A program made the position numbers and the translations under genes. From Clostridium ganghwense (GTDB taxonomy: Bacteria; Bacillota; Clostridia; Clostridiales; Clostridiaceae): 64,000 bases of DNA. The notes beneath the pieces were generated by a model. The model was not told where the DNA came from. It did no database searches and saw nothing but the letters and a program-made list of their open reading frames with translations. Of the stretch, positions 7,097 through 16,992 are shown one piece after another (the stretch's first letter is position 1; each line of letters opens with the position of its first letter). The DNA lies in assembly GCF_026735165.1 (NCBI RefSeq), contig NZ_JAPQES010000003.1, forward strand, positions 1 to 64,000, in the 5' to 3' direction.

Positions 7097-8998
7097 ATGA
7101 AGAAAATAAAATTTATTAACAAAATTAGAGTTAGGATAACAGGTGCAATGATTTTATGTTCTCTTATTATGGCGTTATTAATAAGTATTATCGGCATACT
7201 TACAAACTATAATTTTTTGAAGAGAGAAATCGTTGGAAAATTGACATTACTTCCGCAGAATTATTCTAATAGTTTTAACTCTGATTTTAAAGGAATTGAA
7301 AGTTCAGTAAATACTTTACAACATTATACTGCTGCAACATTCGACTTGAAAAACTTCAACAAAAATCCTAATGAGTATATTAAACAATATGAAAAAATGA
7401 TGGATTCCATAATTAAAAAAATTGCTAAAGATGCAAATAAAGCTCAAGGAATACATACAACCAATGGAGTAGAAGCAGTATATTTTACTTTTAATCCTGA
7501 GTTGACAGAAGATGTACATGAGATTTGGTATGCTGATGCTGAAAAAAATGGAACGTTAAAAAAATTAAATCCTGATCCAGATCCTGCCGATCCTTATATA
7601 GAAGATTTTTATCCTAATAACGATGAGATGCGTTGGTATTATGATCCTATAAAAGAAAAAAAAGGTGTATGGAGCGCTCCTTATGAAGAAGTTGATTTAA
7701 ACATAGATATTATTTCTTATACTGAACCAGTATTTAAAGATGATGTTTTAGTTGGTATTGTAGGTATGGACATTAATATAGATGCAATGAAAAATACGAT
7801 AAAAAACATGAAAATATATGATACTGGATATGCTTTTTTAATGAATAATCAATATGAATTTTTAATTCATCCTACTTTTAAAACTAAAGATAATTTACAA
7901 TCAATAGAAAATGGTAATTTAAAATTTATGATAGAAGAAATAGGCAAAAAAAATTCAGGAATTATCGAATATGAATTTAAAGGGAAAAAAATATTAGGTT
8001 ATTCTCATTTATCCAATAGTTGGATTTTAGGTTTTACAATACCTTTAAATGAAGTCTATTCACCATTAGAAAAACAACTTTTTCTAATTATAATATCAAC
8101 ACTTTTATCAATTTGTATTATCACACTAATTTCATTACATATTGGAAAATCAATTGCAAAACCTATTGTGAAAATTACACACTTGATTAAAAATACAGCT
8201 AAATTTAATTTTACTGACAATAACTCTTTGAAACTTTTATCTCAAAATACTGATGAAATAGGCATAATGGCAAAAGAAATGTTGAATATGCAAAATATAT
8301 TAAAAGAAACAGGGGTAGATAAGGCTGCAAAATTACAAAGACAGTCCTTACAAAACGAATTTCCTCTTCCTAATAAAATTAATATGGAGGTAATTTATAC
8401 TCCATCCAAAACAGTTGGTGGTGACTTTTACCATATAGAAAAGATAAATGATCATCTAGTTATAGGAATAATATGGGATGTAAGTGGTAAAGGTGTTACA
8501 GCGGCACTTTATACTTATGCATTTAATGTTTTATTCCATGAATCGGTATTAGATAATCAAACCCCTGCCGGCATAATTCATGATTTAAATATTAAAGTAT
8601 CCGACTTTCTTGGAGAAACATATATTGCAGCTTGCTGCTTTAGTTTTAATTTTAAAAATAACGAAACGCAAGTGGTCGGTGCCGGCATTAATCAGTTTAT
8701 CTTTCAAACTAATAATCATAAATGTGAAGAAAGAATTGTTAAAGGTCCTTTTCTTGGTATGTTTGAAAATAGTATATTTGACGAACAAATAATTCATTTT
8801 AAATCAGGGGATAGATTTTACTTCTTTACCGATGGATTAGAATTTATATTTGATAATGATAAACTAAAAGAAAACTATCTTAAAACAAATTCAATAACTG
8901 AATTCAAAAATCATCTAAATATTGATTTAAATGCTATGTATACTGATATGGAAGGACTAAAAGATGATTGTACAATGCTTGCATTAGAGATAAAGTGA
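7097..8998 (+). CDS. Membrane sensor PP2C/SpoIIE-type serine phosphatase (Cache-HAMP-PP2C)
   Basis: A 633-residue receptor phosphatase. A first membrane helix is at about 15-37, an extracellular double-Cache domain at 45-310 (MRWYYDPIKEKKGVWSAPY and VLVGIVGMDINID are typical), a second helix at 328-350, a HAMP region to about 405, and a PP2C/SpoIIE domain at 425-633. Metal-site motifs are GGDFYHI (441-447), DVSGKG (461-466), TDGLEF (578-583) and DDCTML (623-628). In the family such enzymes dephosphorylate STAS antagonists and so release a partner. The residue before DVSGKG is Trp where Gly is common. ATG 7097 follows AGGGAG; an upstream in-frame TTG lacks a site. First gene of the riboswitch operon. 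Confidence 0.9.
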   Translation: MKKIKFINKIRVRITGAMILCSLIMALLISIIGILTNYNFLKREIVGKLTLLPQNYSNSFNSDFKGIESSVNTLQHYTAATFDLKNFNKNPNEYIKQYEKMMDSIIKKIAKDANKAQGIHTTNGVEAVYFTFNPELTEDVHEIWYADAEKNGTLKKLNPDPDPADPYIEDFYPNNDEMRWYYDPIKEKKGVWSAPYEEVDLNIDIISYTEPVFKDDVLVGIVGMDINIDAMKNTIKNMKIYDTGYAFLMNNQYEFLIHPTFKTKDNLQSIENGNLKFMIEEIGKKNSGIIEYEFKGKKILGYSHLSNSWILGFTIPLNEVYSPLEKQLFLIIISTLLSICIITLISLHIGKSIAKPIVKITHLIKNTAKFNFTDNNSLKLLSQNTDEIGIMAKEMLNMQNILKETGVDKAAKLQRQSLQNEFPLPNKINMEVIYTPSKTVGGDFYHIEKINDHLVIGIIWDVSGKGVTAALYTYAFNVLFHESVLDNQTPAGIIHDLNIKVSDFLGETYIAACCFSFNFKNNETQVVGAGINQFIFQTNNHKCEERIVKGPFLGMFENSIFDEQIIHFKSGDRFYFFTDGLEFIFDNDKLKENYLKTNSITEFKNHLNIDLNAMYTDMEGLKDDCTMLALEIK

Positions 8999-9010
8999 GG
9001 TGATAATTAG

Positions 9011-9448
9011 TTGGAGATAAAAAGAAATGAATTTATTTTATTGGGTTTAGAAAAATATAAAGAGATTATTGATAACATTGTTACTGATTTAAATGCTTTT
9101 AACCACTATTTTGATATTAGATTAATACTTACAGAAGCTTTAACAAATGTTTTTAAATATGGAAATAAGAATAGAATCGATAAACCTATTTACTTAAGAT
9201 ATATCTATAATGGTACAAAGGTAAAGTTTGAGCTAGAGAGCTCAGAAAATATACTTAAAAATGTAACTATTCCAGATAAATTATCAGATGATGATTTATT
9301 AAAAGAGAACGGGAGAGGATTATTTCTAATGAAGTGTTTTGCAGATAAAATTAACTTAAAAGACAATATTTTAATTATAGAAAAATCTTTAACTGAAGAA
9401 TTCAACTTGAAAATGGAGGATAAAAATGAAAGTAAGTCTAAAAACTAA
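9011..9448 (+). CDS. RsbW/SpoIIAB-like anti-sigma-type serine kinase
   Basis: A 145-residue single GHKL ATPase domain (HATPase_c_2). The N box [15 protein letters not shown] is at 40-54, with the catalytic Glu and Mg-binding Asn, and the Gly-rich lid GRGLFLMKC is at 101-109. In partner switching such a kinase phosphorylates a STAS protein, and often holds a sigma factor or other target. The start is TTG 9011, six bases after AGGTGAT; ATG 9028 lacks a site. The C-terminus overlaps the next gene by 23 bases. The STAS partner is two genes downstream. Confidence 0.87.
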   Translation: MEIKRNEFILLGLEKYKEIIDNIVTDLNAFNHYFDIRLILTEALTNVFKYGNKNRIDKPIYLRYIYNGTKVKFELESSENILKNVTIPDKLSDDDLLKENGRGLFLMKCFADKINLKDNILIIEKSLTEEFNLKMEDKNESKSKN

Positions 9449-11420
9449 ATTAGTCTCGATGTTCTTTATATTTATATCAATTCCACTTATTACTTTAGGG
9501 GTTGTTTCTCATAATATGTCTTCACGTTCAATACAGCATATAACCGAAGAAGAACTAAGAGAAATTACTATGGAAACAGGAGATGCCATAAATGAAACTG
9601 TAGATTCAGTAAATAAGTATATTCAACTTCTAAGTCATAATGAAGATTTAGCTAGATTTTCAGCTGGAGATAGCACACTTAGTTCCAAAGTTTTTAAATA
9701 TTTATCAAAACTGCAAAACGAGAATAATGATCATATAGAAAAGTTAATTATTACAGATACTTTAGGTAAAGGTATTATTAGTAGTGAAAATGAAAATTAT
9801 GATGTTAATTTAAGTGATTGTGACTATGTACAAGATGCTTTAAAAGGCTCTGCAACTGAAAGTCAAATTATATTATCTAAGGTTACAAATAAACCTGTAA
9901 TCGCAATTACCTATCCTCTAATGCTTGACGGTAAGGTTGTAGGTACAATAACTGGAACTATTAGATTCGAAAAAATTTCTAATCATGCTTCTGAAGTAAA
10001 GATAGGTAAGAATGGATATGCCTATATGATTGATAAGAATGGGTTAATTGTATATCATCCTAAAAGTGAAAAAATTTTCAAAGAAAATGTAGGTGATATA
10101 AATAATGCGGAATTAAAATCTCTAGTAGATAAAATAAAATCTGGTGAAAGTGCTGAAGGCTATTATACCTATGAAGGAATTCGTAAATTTGTAAGATTTA
10201 TTCCAGCCAATAAATGGGTTGTAGCAGTAACCGCTGAATACAATGAATATATGTCTGCAGCAACAAAAATTAAAAAAGATACAATAATAATAACTATATT
10301 ATCATTACTCATTTCAATACTTTTAGCTTATTTTCTAACAACAAGAAATATAATAAATCCAATTAAAGCTTTAGAAAACTTAATGATTAAAGCAGGTGAT
10401 GGAGATTTAACAGTTAGAGCTAAAATAACTACAAAGGATGAGATACAAACTTTAGGTGAATACTTTAATGAAATGATTGAACAACAAGCAAATATAATAA
10501 GTAATGCTAGAAAGGCATCAGAAGAATTAGCATCATCTTCCGAAGAAATAGCTGCTTCTAGCGAAGAAATAAGTTCATCAACTGAGCAAATTGCTGCTAG
10601 TATACAAGAAGTGGCATCTAATGCAGATGATCAAAATAATTCAATAGTTGAAACCTCAGAAGTTTTAGTTCAACTTTCTAGTTTAGTTCAAATAGCTCAA
10701 AAAAGAGCACTTACAACTAAAAATAACTCTGAACATACTATGAATGCTGCACAACAAGGGCGAATAAAAATTAAAGAAACAGTTGAAGCTATTGAAAATA
10801 TAAATACAATGTCAACTGAAACATCAGATGTATTAAAAGTATTAGATGAAATTTCTAAAAAAGTTAGCGGAATTATTAGCACAATTAACAATATTTCAGA
10901 CCAAACTAATTTATTAGCATTAAATGCTGCTATTGAAGCTGCAAGAGCTGGTGAACACGGAAAAGGTTTTGCAGTAGTTGCAGATGAAGTTCGTAAGCTT
11001 TCAGAACAAACAAATATTGGTGCAGGTGAAATCTCTTCATTGGTAAATGAAATGGTAATTCAAATAGATAAAGCAGTAAAATCTATGAATTCTAGTACGG
11101 AAGTAGTTAAAAATGGAGTATTTGTGGCAAATGAAACTGATAAATCATTTGTTGCAATTATAGATGCAGTAGTACAAATAGTACAAGATATTGAAAAAAT
11201 AGTAGATGTTACAAAAGATGAAGTTGCAAGTTCTGATCAAATAGTAAAACTTATTGACTCAGTTGCAACTATTACTGAAACTACATCATCACATAGTCAA
11301 GAAGTTGCTGCTGCTGCTGAGGAACAATCTTCAATAGTTGAAAACCTAGCTGCTAGTTCAGAACAAACTAGTGCTATGGCAAGCAATTTAAATAATCTTG
11401 TAGAAAAGTTTATAGTTTGA
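9426..11420 (+). CDS. Methyl-accepting chemotaxis protein (dCache_1)
   Basis: A 664-residue transmembrane chemoreceptor. It has a first helix at about 9-29, a periplasm-equivalent double-Cache ligand domain ([33 protein letters not shown]), a second helix near 285-303, a HAMP domain, and a long coiled-coil signalling region. The highly conserved tip [20 protein letters not shown] is at about 491-510, followed by [18 protein letters not shown]. This is the CheA/CheW contact. ATG 9426 follows GGAGG inside the kinase gene, so the two are translationally coupled. Placing a receptor between kinase and STAS genes suggests the receptor and partner switch act in one pathway (inference). Confidence 0.93.
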   Translation: MKVSLKTKLVSMFFIFISIPLITLGVVSHNMSSRSIQHITEEELREITMETGDAINETVDSVNKYIQLLSHNEDLARFSAGDSTLSSKVFKYLSKLQNENNDHIEKLIITDTLGKGIISSENENYDVNLSDCDYVQDALKGSATESQIILSKVTNKPVIAITYPLMLDGKVVGTITGTIRFEKISNHASEVKIGKNGYAYMIDKNGLIVYHPKSEKIFKENVGDINNAELKSLVDKIKSGESAEGYYTYEGIRKFVRFIPANKWVVAVTAEYNEYMSAATKIKKDTIIITILSLLISILLAYFLTTRNIINPIKALENLMIKAGDGDLTVRAKITTKDEIQTLGEYFNEMIEQQANIISNARKASEELASSSEEIAASSEEISSSTEQIAASIQEVASNADDQNNSIVETSEVLVQLSSLVQIAQKRALTTKNNSEHTMNAAQQGRIKIKETVEAIENINTMSTETSDVLKVLDEISKKVSGIISTINNISDQTNLLALNAAIEAARAGEHGKGFAVVADEVRKLSEQTNIGAGEISSLVNEMVIQIDKAVKSMNSSTEVVKNGVFVANETDKSFVAIIDAVVQIVQDIEKIVDVTKDEVASSDQIVKLIDSVATITETTSSHSQEVAAAAEEQSSIVENLAASSEQTSAMASNLNNLVEKFIV

Positions 11421-11431
11421 GGTGAATATAA

Positions 11432-11713
11432 ATGAATGATATAAATATGTTAATCCCTGAGAATTTTTCAGTAGATGAAGTTACTGAGTTTAGAGAAAAA
11501 GTTAACACTTTAATTAGTAACGGCGAAAAACATTTTGTGCTTAATTTTAGTAATTGCACATTTATTGACAGTACAGGACTTGGAGTGTTAGTAGGTATTT
11601 ATAAAAAATGTATGGAGTTAAATGGTAGTTTGAAACTTCACTCACTTAATCAACAGGTTATGAAAGTTTTTAAACTAACTAGATTAGATAAAATATTTGA
11701 TATTCAGATATAA
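11432..11713 (+). CDS. STAS-domain anti-sigma-factor antagonist (SpoIIAA/RsbV-like)
   Basis: A 93-residue single STAS domain. The phosphorylation loop is FIDSTGLGVLVGIYKKC, with Ser47 as the predicted phosphosite. Its cytoplasmic role would be to bind the RsbW-like kinase when unphosphorylated and be recharged by the PP2C phosphatase, both encoded in the same operon. It starts 12 bases after the chemoreceptor gene with an AGGTGAA site and ends the operon. No sigma-factor gene lies beside it, so the kinase's final target may be elsewhere or may not be a sigma factor. Confidence 0.9.
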   Translation: MNDINMLIPENFSVDEVTEFREKVNTLISNGEKHFVLNFSNCTFIDSTGLGVLVGIYKKCMELNGSLKLHSLNQQVMKVFKLTRLDKIFDIQI

Positions 11714-11775
11714 AACTTTATTAGATTATAATATCAATGTTTTTTCTAATAAAAAATTGATTTTTAAATAAAATG

Positions 11776-11822
11776 AAAGGAACATAAATCTAGTCTTAGT
11801 CTACATTTATGTTCCTTTTTTA
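11776..11822 (+). terminator. Terminator between the partner-switch operon and flavo-diiron gene
   Basis: Stem AAAGGAACATAAAT / ATTTATGTTCCTTT (11776-11789 and 11805-11818) followed by TTTTATTT on the plus strand. It lies between convergent genes and can also work on the minus strand. Confidence 0.9.
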
Positions 11823-11861
11823 TTTAATTTGATTGCCACTTCTTTTTATACGGTAAAATTA

Positions 11862-13040
11862 TTATAATATTTCCATAAATCTTTCTAAAAACTCATCTGC
11901 CATTTTATAATCTTTTTCTGAAGGTACAAGCTTAAATCTAAATCCTTCATCCAAAGTTTTAAACTTCATAGATTTTAATCTATCATTCATCATTGGAACT
12001 CCTTCTCCACTCCATCCATAAGAACCAAAGGCTGCTGCTGCTTTTCCTCTATTTGGTATCACGCATATTGAAGTTAGTAATCTCCAAGCTGGTTCAACTG
12101 CATCTTGGTTAATTGTTGGAGAACCTACAAGTATTCCAGTTGCTTTATTTACAAGCTCTACAGCTTCATTTATATCCATAGAAGTTATCTCATGTGCTTC
12201 TGCTCTTATGCCCTTTTCACTAATTTTCTCTGCTAGATATTTAGCCATTTCCTCTGTATTGTGATAAGCTGATATATATAAAATTTGAACATTTTTCTCT
12301 AATGGTTCTTCAGTTGCCATTTCTTTGTATAATTCAATAGATTTTTCTACAGATTCACCAGAATGAATTGGACCATGACTTGGTGCTATCATATCTATAT
12401 CTAAGCCTTTAATTTTATCTAACCCTGCTAAAACAAATTTCTTAAATGGTCCCATTATTACATTGAAATAATATGTGAACTCTTTTAAATAATCCTCATT
12501 ATGATGTTCCATTATTATATTTTGTGGACAATAATGAGCTCCAGTTACATCACAAGTAAATAAAATATTTTTTTCTTCAACATAAGTAAATATAGTATCT
12601 GGCCAGTGCAAGTTTGGAGCAGACACAAATTTCAATGTATGTTTACCTAAATTAAGTTCTCCAAGCTTTGATGCATTTTCTGATTTGAACTCTCTATTTA
12701 AAATATCACCTAAATAATTTATAGCTGCAGGTGAGGCAACAACTACTGCTTCTGGATAAACTTCCAACATCTTTTTAACAGAACCACTATGATCAAGCTC
12801 TGTATGCTGAACTATTATATAATCAACCTTTCTATCTCCTATTACTTCTTTTATACTTTCTATAGATTGGTCAAAAAATCCGTCTTTTACACTATCTATA
12901 ACTGCAACTTTCTCATCATCTATAATATAAGAGTTATATGTAGTTCCTTTTTCTGTCTTCATTATTATATCAAAAACTTCAAGCCCAGGATCTTTAACTC
13001 CTACCCAATAAATGCTATTCTTTAATTCAACTGTACTCAT
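11862..13040 (-). CDS. Flavo-diiron protein (FprA-type O2/NO reductase)
   Basis: A 392-residue cytoplasmic enzyme that reduces oxygen to water, or NO to N2O, in anaerobes. The N-terminal half is a metallo-beta-lactamase-like di-iron domain with HTELDHSGS near 77-85 and the CDVTGAHYC and APSHGPIH segments that carry further iron ligands. The C-terminal half is flavodoxin-like ([18 protein letters not shown], then [13 protein letters not shown] and GSYGWSGEG around FMN). ATG 13040 follows GAGGAGGG. No fused rubredoxin is present, so a separate electron donor is needed. A monocistronic stress-defence gene. Confidence 0.94.
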   Translation of the reverse strand: MSTVELKNSIYWVGVKDPGLEVFDIIMKTEKGTTYNSYIIDDEKVAVIDSVKDGFFDQSIESIKEVIGDRKVDYIIVQHTELDHSGSVKKMLEVYPEAVVVASPAAINYLGDILNREFKSENASKLGELNLGKHTLKFVSAPNLHWPDTIFTYVEEKNILFTCDVTGAHYCPQNIIMEHHNEDYLKEFTYYFNVIMGPFKKFVLAGLDKIKGLDIDMIAPSHGPIHSGESVEKSIELYKEMATEEPLEKNVQILYISAYHNTEEMAKYLAEKISEKGIRAEAHEITSMDINEAVELVNKATGILVGSPTINQDAVEPAWRLLTSICVIPNRGKAAAAFGSYGWSGEGVPMMNDRLKSMKFKTLDEGFRFKLVPSEKDYKMADEFLERFMEIL

Positions 13041-13100
13041 TTTAATTCCCTCCTCAAATTAAATTATTTCCCCTAACCTTATTTTAATAGTTATATTTTA

Positions 13101-13150
13101 TCATAAAACAAACAAATATTAAATAATAATTTTTATTATTTAATATTTGT
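13101..13150 (-). terminator. Terminator of helD
   Basis: Perfect 16-bp all-AT-rich stem ACAAATATTAAATAAT / ATTATTTAATATTTGT (13112-13127 and 13135-13150), followed on the minus strand by TTGTTTTATGA. Confidence 0.75.
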
Positions 13151-13197
13151 TGTAAAATTCTAATCTATAAATTTATTATTTCCTTTTAGCAAACTTA

Positions 13198-15486
13198 TTA
13201 CTCTATAAGAATAGATTTATTTCCATTATAGAATATATATTCTAAATGTAATGCTCTTGTCAAAACCACATATAATAATTTTTTATCTAATTCTATATTT
13301 TTATAATTCTCATCATTACAATTGTAAATTACACTACAGTCAAACTCTAATCCTTTTGTCATATATGATGGTAAAATTATCTTTCCTAAGTTCAAATCTG
13401 TATCATTGTCCTTAATACAATTCCATTTATACACACTGTGCTTTTCCACAATTTCATGTATCTTTGAGCATTCTTCTAAGTGCCTACCTATTATTGCTAT
13501 ATTATTCTTTCCTACAGCTTCAACCTGTTTTACTATTTTATCAAGCTTTAGTACAAATTCTTCATCATTATCAAATTTTATAATTTCTGGTTCTTTTCCA
13601 TGTCTTAATACGGGCAGTGCAGGTTTTAAGTTATTCTTTTGTTTTCTTAATACTTTATTTGCAAAATTTATAATTTCTACTGTTGAACGATAGCTTTGAG
13701 TCATTTGAACATAAGTTGCTTCTTTTTTAAAAGTATCATCTATAACTTTTTCCCATTCTTCAATTCCTTTATAGTAATATATTCCTTGACCCACATCTCC
13801 AACTATTGTTAGTGAAGTATTAGTTGACATTTCCTTTAAAATTTCAAGCTGGAATACACTATAATCCTGTGCTTCATCTACAACTATATGCTTATATTTA
13901 TTATTATTTCCATCAATTTTAAATTTTAAGTACATAAGTGCAGCTAAATCATCACTATCTATAATACCTTTATTTAAATTTTCTCTTATTTCAGTCATCA
14001 TATATTCTGATAAATTTTTAGGAATTTTACCTTTTGTAACTTCATTAAAAATTTCTTCATTAGTTAAAAATTGATTATATAACTTTAAAATATCTTTATC
14101 CTTCCAATTTCTAAAATATTCTTTTACCGATTTTAGTGCCTTATCTTTGATGCCTTCCGTTTCTTTATCTCTTCTATCATATAATTCTATTATTTTCTTT
14201 CTTTGTTCTTCTCCATTACTCATACTTTTCTTAATATTTTTTATATCATCGGAATATTTTAACTCTATTTCGTCACATATTCCCCTAACTTTTTCATTGA
14301 CTCTACCATTAATGTATCTTTGCATTTCATCTTTTCTTTTATTTAATGGAAGATGTACTAAATCTTTCGCATAAAGTCTTTTAATTGAGTTTTTATCAAA
14401 TAACACATACTCTTCTACCATTATAGATTCTATGTCTGTATCTCTTATTTCTAAATATCTTATATATCTATCTATTAAAATTTTAAAAATTGCACTCCCC
14501 TTAAGTTTGCTACTATTCAGAGCTAATTTTTTTATATTATTATCTTTACATTCTAATATGTATCCTAATTTTTCATCTTTATTATAAATTTTTTTATGTA
14601 TTCCTAAATATGAAGATACCATTTCCTCAAAAGTTATTTGAGTAACATCATCCGCTCCTAAACTTGGTAGAACTTCAGATATGTAATCTAAAAATAACTT
14701 ATTAGGTGCTATTACCAAAATATCTTTTCCTTCAATTTTATTTTTATATCTATAAAGTAAATAAGCTAACCTATGCAGCGCTACCGTAGTCTTTCCTGAA
14801 CCTGCAGAACCTTGAACAATTATAGGTTTATTTATATCTGCTCTTATTATATCATTTTGCTCTTTCTGAATAGTGGCAACTACATCTTTAAGTTTACTGC
14901 TTACATTCTCTTCTAAGTTTATTTTTAAAAACTCATCTATAAGTGAATTTCCTTCTTCTTCTCCCATACCCGTCTTAAGAATTATATCATTTATTCCTTC
15001 ATCAAATATATCAACTATTTTTGAATTCTTAAATAAAAATTTTCTCTTTAATAAAAGCTCTCCATAAATCTCTCCTACTGGTGCATCATAACTTGCCTTT
15101 CCCTGAGTACCACTGTAATACAAATCTGCAATAGGTGATCTCCAATCTATTACAATCTCTTCCTCATCTTTACTATCATATAATCCAAATTTTCCAATAT
15201 AAAAGTTCTCTTCTTCTCTCAGATTTTCTTTAAAATCTATTCTAGCAAAATAAGGCTGTTCCATAGCCTCACTATATTTTTTATAGTTTTTAGCTGTATT
15301 TTTATATAACTTATTGTTTATTTCTAATTCAACATTATAACTTCTTGTTTTTTTCTTAAGATGAGCTATTTTCTCTTTCAATTTTTCTTTATTTATAGCG
15401 ATAGATTCAATTTCTTTTTTAATCCATATTTTTATATTTTTTAAATTTTCCTTTTCTAATTGTAAATCATTTTTCTTTAAAGTCAT
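13198..15486 (-). CDS. helD: HelD-like RNA polymerase-recycling SF1 helicase/ATPase
   Basis: A 762-residue protein. The N-terminus (about 1-75) is a charged coiled coil, followed by a domain ending in WRSPIADLYYSGTQG. The ATPase halves carry Walker A QGSAGSGKTTVALHRLAYLL near 225-245, motif II VVDEAQDYS, GDVGQGIYYYKG, and the C-terminal YVVLTRALH motif. This layout is that of Firmicute HelD, which removes stalled RNA polymerase from DNA, rather than of UvrD repair helicases. The N-terminal arm and length agree. ATG 15486 follows a purine-rich GGGGGCGAG stretch. The gene stands alone with its own terminator. Confidence 0.85.
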   Translation of the reverse strand: MTLKKNDLQLEKENLKNIKIWIKKEIESIAINKEKLKEKIAHLKKKTRSYNVELEINNKLYKNTAKNYKKYSEAMEQPYFARIDFKENLREEENFYIGKFGLYDSKDEEEIVIDWRSPIADLYYSGTQGKASYDAPVGEIYGELLLKRKFLFKNSKIVDIFDEGINDIILKTGMGEEEGNSLIDEFLKINLEENVSSKLKDVVATIQKEQNDIIRADINKPIIVQGSAGSGKTTVALHRLAYLLYRYKNKIEGKDILVIAPNKLFLDYISEVLPSLGADDVTQITFEEMVSSYLGIHKKIYNKDEKLGYILECKDNNIKKLALNSSKLKGSAIFKILIDRYIRYLEIRDTDIESIMVEEYVLFDKNSIKRLYAKDLVHLPLNKRKDEMQRYINGRVNEKVRGICDEIELKYSDDIKNIKKSMSNGEEQRKKIIELYDRRDKETEGIKDKALKSVKEYFRNWKDKDILKLYNQFLTNEEIFNEVTKGKIPKNLSEYMMTEIRENLNKGIIDSDDLAALMYLKFKIDGNNNKYKHIVVDEAQDYSVFQLEILKEMSTNTSLTIVGDVGQGIYYYKGIEEWEKVIDDTFKKEATYVQMTQSYRSTVEIINFANKVLRKQKNNLKPALPVLRHGKEPEIIKFDNDEEFVLKLDKIVKQVEAVGKNNIAIIGRHLEECSKIHEIVEKHSVYKWNCIKDNDTDLNLGKIILPSYMTKGLEFDCSVIYNCNDENYKNIELDKKLLYVVLTRALHLEYIFYNGNKSILIE

Positions 15487-15540
15487 AAAGTTACACTCGC
15501 CCCCTTTTTCTTCAATATTCTTCGTAAATTATTGTATAAT

Positions 15541-15566
15541 AAAAAGATACCTTTTGGTACCTTTTT
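15541..15566 (-). terminator. Terminator after the 112-aa gene
   Basis: Minus-strand AAAAGGTACC / GGTATCTTTT stem (one G-T pair) with a short A-rich loop and a T-rich tail, two bases past the stop codon. Confidence 0.65.
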
Positions 15567-15567
15567 A

Positions 15568-15906
15568 TCAATATATTAATGTATCATAGGGATATATTTG
15601 CAAATAAGCTTCAAATAATTGTCTCGCATCCTCTTCTGAAGTTTTTCCTTCTGACAAACTTCTATAAAGCATATATAACTTTGAATGTAATTCTGGATTT
15701 CTATGCGCTGCTTCTTTCATTTTCTCATGAATTATTTCCTGTAATGGTTTATCCTCATTATAATTAGAAGCTTTCATTAACATATTTGTTACATCACTTA
15801 TCCTTTTCTTTAACACATAATCAGGACAGCAATTATTTATCTCTTTTAATTCAAATATAACCTTTTCTATTACTTCCTTATCTATATAGATTTCATTATC
15901 TTCCAT
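15568..15906 (-). CDS. Conserved hypothetical protein, 112 aa
   Basis: I do not recognise a family with confidence. The product is soluble and mostly helical, with no signal peptide. Segments such as EVIEKVIFELKEINNCCPDYVLKKRI, NPELHSKLYMLYRSLSEG and EEDARQLFEAYLQIYP look like packed amphipathic helices. There is a Cys-Cys pair at 28-29. ATG 15906 follows GGAGTGGGG. It has its own terminator and lies just upstream of helD on the same strand, so functional linkage is possible but unproven. Confidence 0.75.
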   Translation of the reverse strand: MEDNEIYIDKEVIEKVIFELKEINNCCPDYVLKKRISDVTNMLMKASNYNEDKPLQEIIHEKMKEAAHRNPELHSKLYMLYRSLSEGKTSEEDARQLFEAYLQIYPYDTLIY

Positions 15907-16121
15907 TTTACCCCACTCCTATTATTATATAACATTATTTATAATTTTTTCTGTAATTTTATATTAATTGTATTTTTTTACTTATAATACAATTATAACA
16001 GATATAGTCAATGTTAAAACATTAATATCATAACTTTTTATATAATAAAACTTTATATAAATGCATCATTTTAACCTTTGTTATCATAAAATTTAATAAC
16101 AAACTTTTTTAGGAGGTAGAT

Positions 16122-16970
16122 ATGAATATATTAATAACTGGTGGAGATAAACCTTTAGGAAAAGCTTTTGCAAAACACTTAGGAAATAAGCATAAAATAT
16201 TTTTAATGAATGAAAATACCTTAGATATAACTAACCGAGTGGAAACATTAAGAACTATATCTAATATTAATCCTGAAATAGTTATTCATTGTGATGAAAT
16301 AGATAATATAGAGAAATGTGAAAAAAACGAAAACTTAGCTTATACTGTAAACACTATAGGCTGCTTAAATGTAGCTTATAGTTGTTATTCTTTGGATATT
16401 CCAATTATTTATCTCTCAACAAATTATGTATATGATGGTAAAAAAGAAAGTCCTTATTATGAAACTGATAACTGTACTCCTATTAATGTATATGGCAAAA
16501 CAAAACTTGCTGGTGAAAAATTAATCCAAACTCTATATAACAAATTTTTTATTATTCGATGTGGCTGGCTCTTTGGTGAAGAAAATAACTTTATTCAAAA
16601 AATACTTAATAATAGAGATGTTCCTGTTTTTATGTGTTCTAATGAAATAGGAAGTCCAACCTATATTGAAGACGTATGCACTGCTGTAGATATATTGCTT
16701 TCTACAAATTATTATGGAATATATAATTGTGCAAATCCTGACCCAGTTAATAAATCCTTATGGGTAAAATATATATTAGATTGTTCAAATATAAAAAAAG
16801 AAATCATTGAAATTCCTCAAAATTATATACCTAATTGCGCTCCTAGACCTCATTATTCTGCTATAGAAACAACTCTATTAAAAAATTGCTTTAACATTAA
16901 ACTACCAAATTGGAGAGAAAGAACAAAAACTGTAGTAGCAAATATAAATAAAAAGCCACCTACAAAGTAG
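16122..16970 (+). CDS. RmlD-like dTDP-4-dehydrorhamnose reductase / NAD(P)-dependent sugar reductase
   Basis: A 282-residue Rossmann-fold enzyme of the extended SDR family. The nucleotide loop is ITGGDKPLGKA at 5-15, YLSTNYVYDGKKESPYYETD is the substrate loop, and the catalytic pair is in YGKTK (near 125-129). The RxGWLFGE segment near 146 is typical of RmlD. In the pathway it makes dTDP-L-rhamnose, but no rmlA, B or C lies nearby and the glycine motif is GGxxxxG, so it may act on another nucleotide sugar. ATG 16122 follows AGGAGGT. Confidence 0.8.
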   Translation: MNILITGGDKPLGKAFAKHLGNKHKIFLMNENTLDITNRVETLRTISNINPEIVIHCDEIDNIEKCEKNENLAYTVNTIGCLNVAYSCYSLDIPIIYLSTNYVYDGKKESPYYETDNCTPINVYGKTKLAGEKLIQTLYNKFFIIRCGWLFGEENNFIQKILNNRDVPVFMCSNEIGSPTYIEDVCTAVDILLSTNYYGIYNCANPDPVNKSLWVKYILDCSNIKKEIIEIPQNYIPNCAPRPHYSAIETTLLKNCFNIKLPNWRERTKTVVANINKKPPTK

Positions 16971-16979
16971 GTAACTTTT
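16950..16979. terminator. Bidirectional terminator
   Basis: ACCTAC-AAA-GTAGGT inner stem flanked by AAAAAG/CTTTTA on the outside. It lies between convergent genes and includes the stop of the RmlD-like gene; on the minus strand it is followed by CTTTTTATT. Confidence 0.65.
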
Positions 16980-16992
16980 ATGTAGATACCTT

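Noticed and set aside
8417-8440. GGDF in the membrane phosphatase as a diguanylate cyclase motif
   Set aside because: It is the PP2C/SpoIIE metal motif GGDFYHI, without the following EEF, in a domain with all other PP2C motifs.
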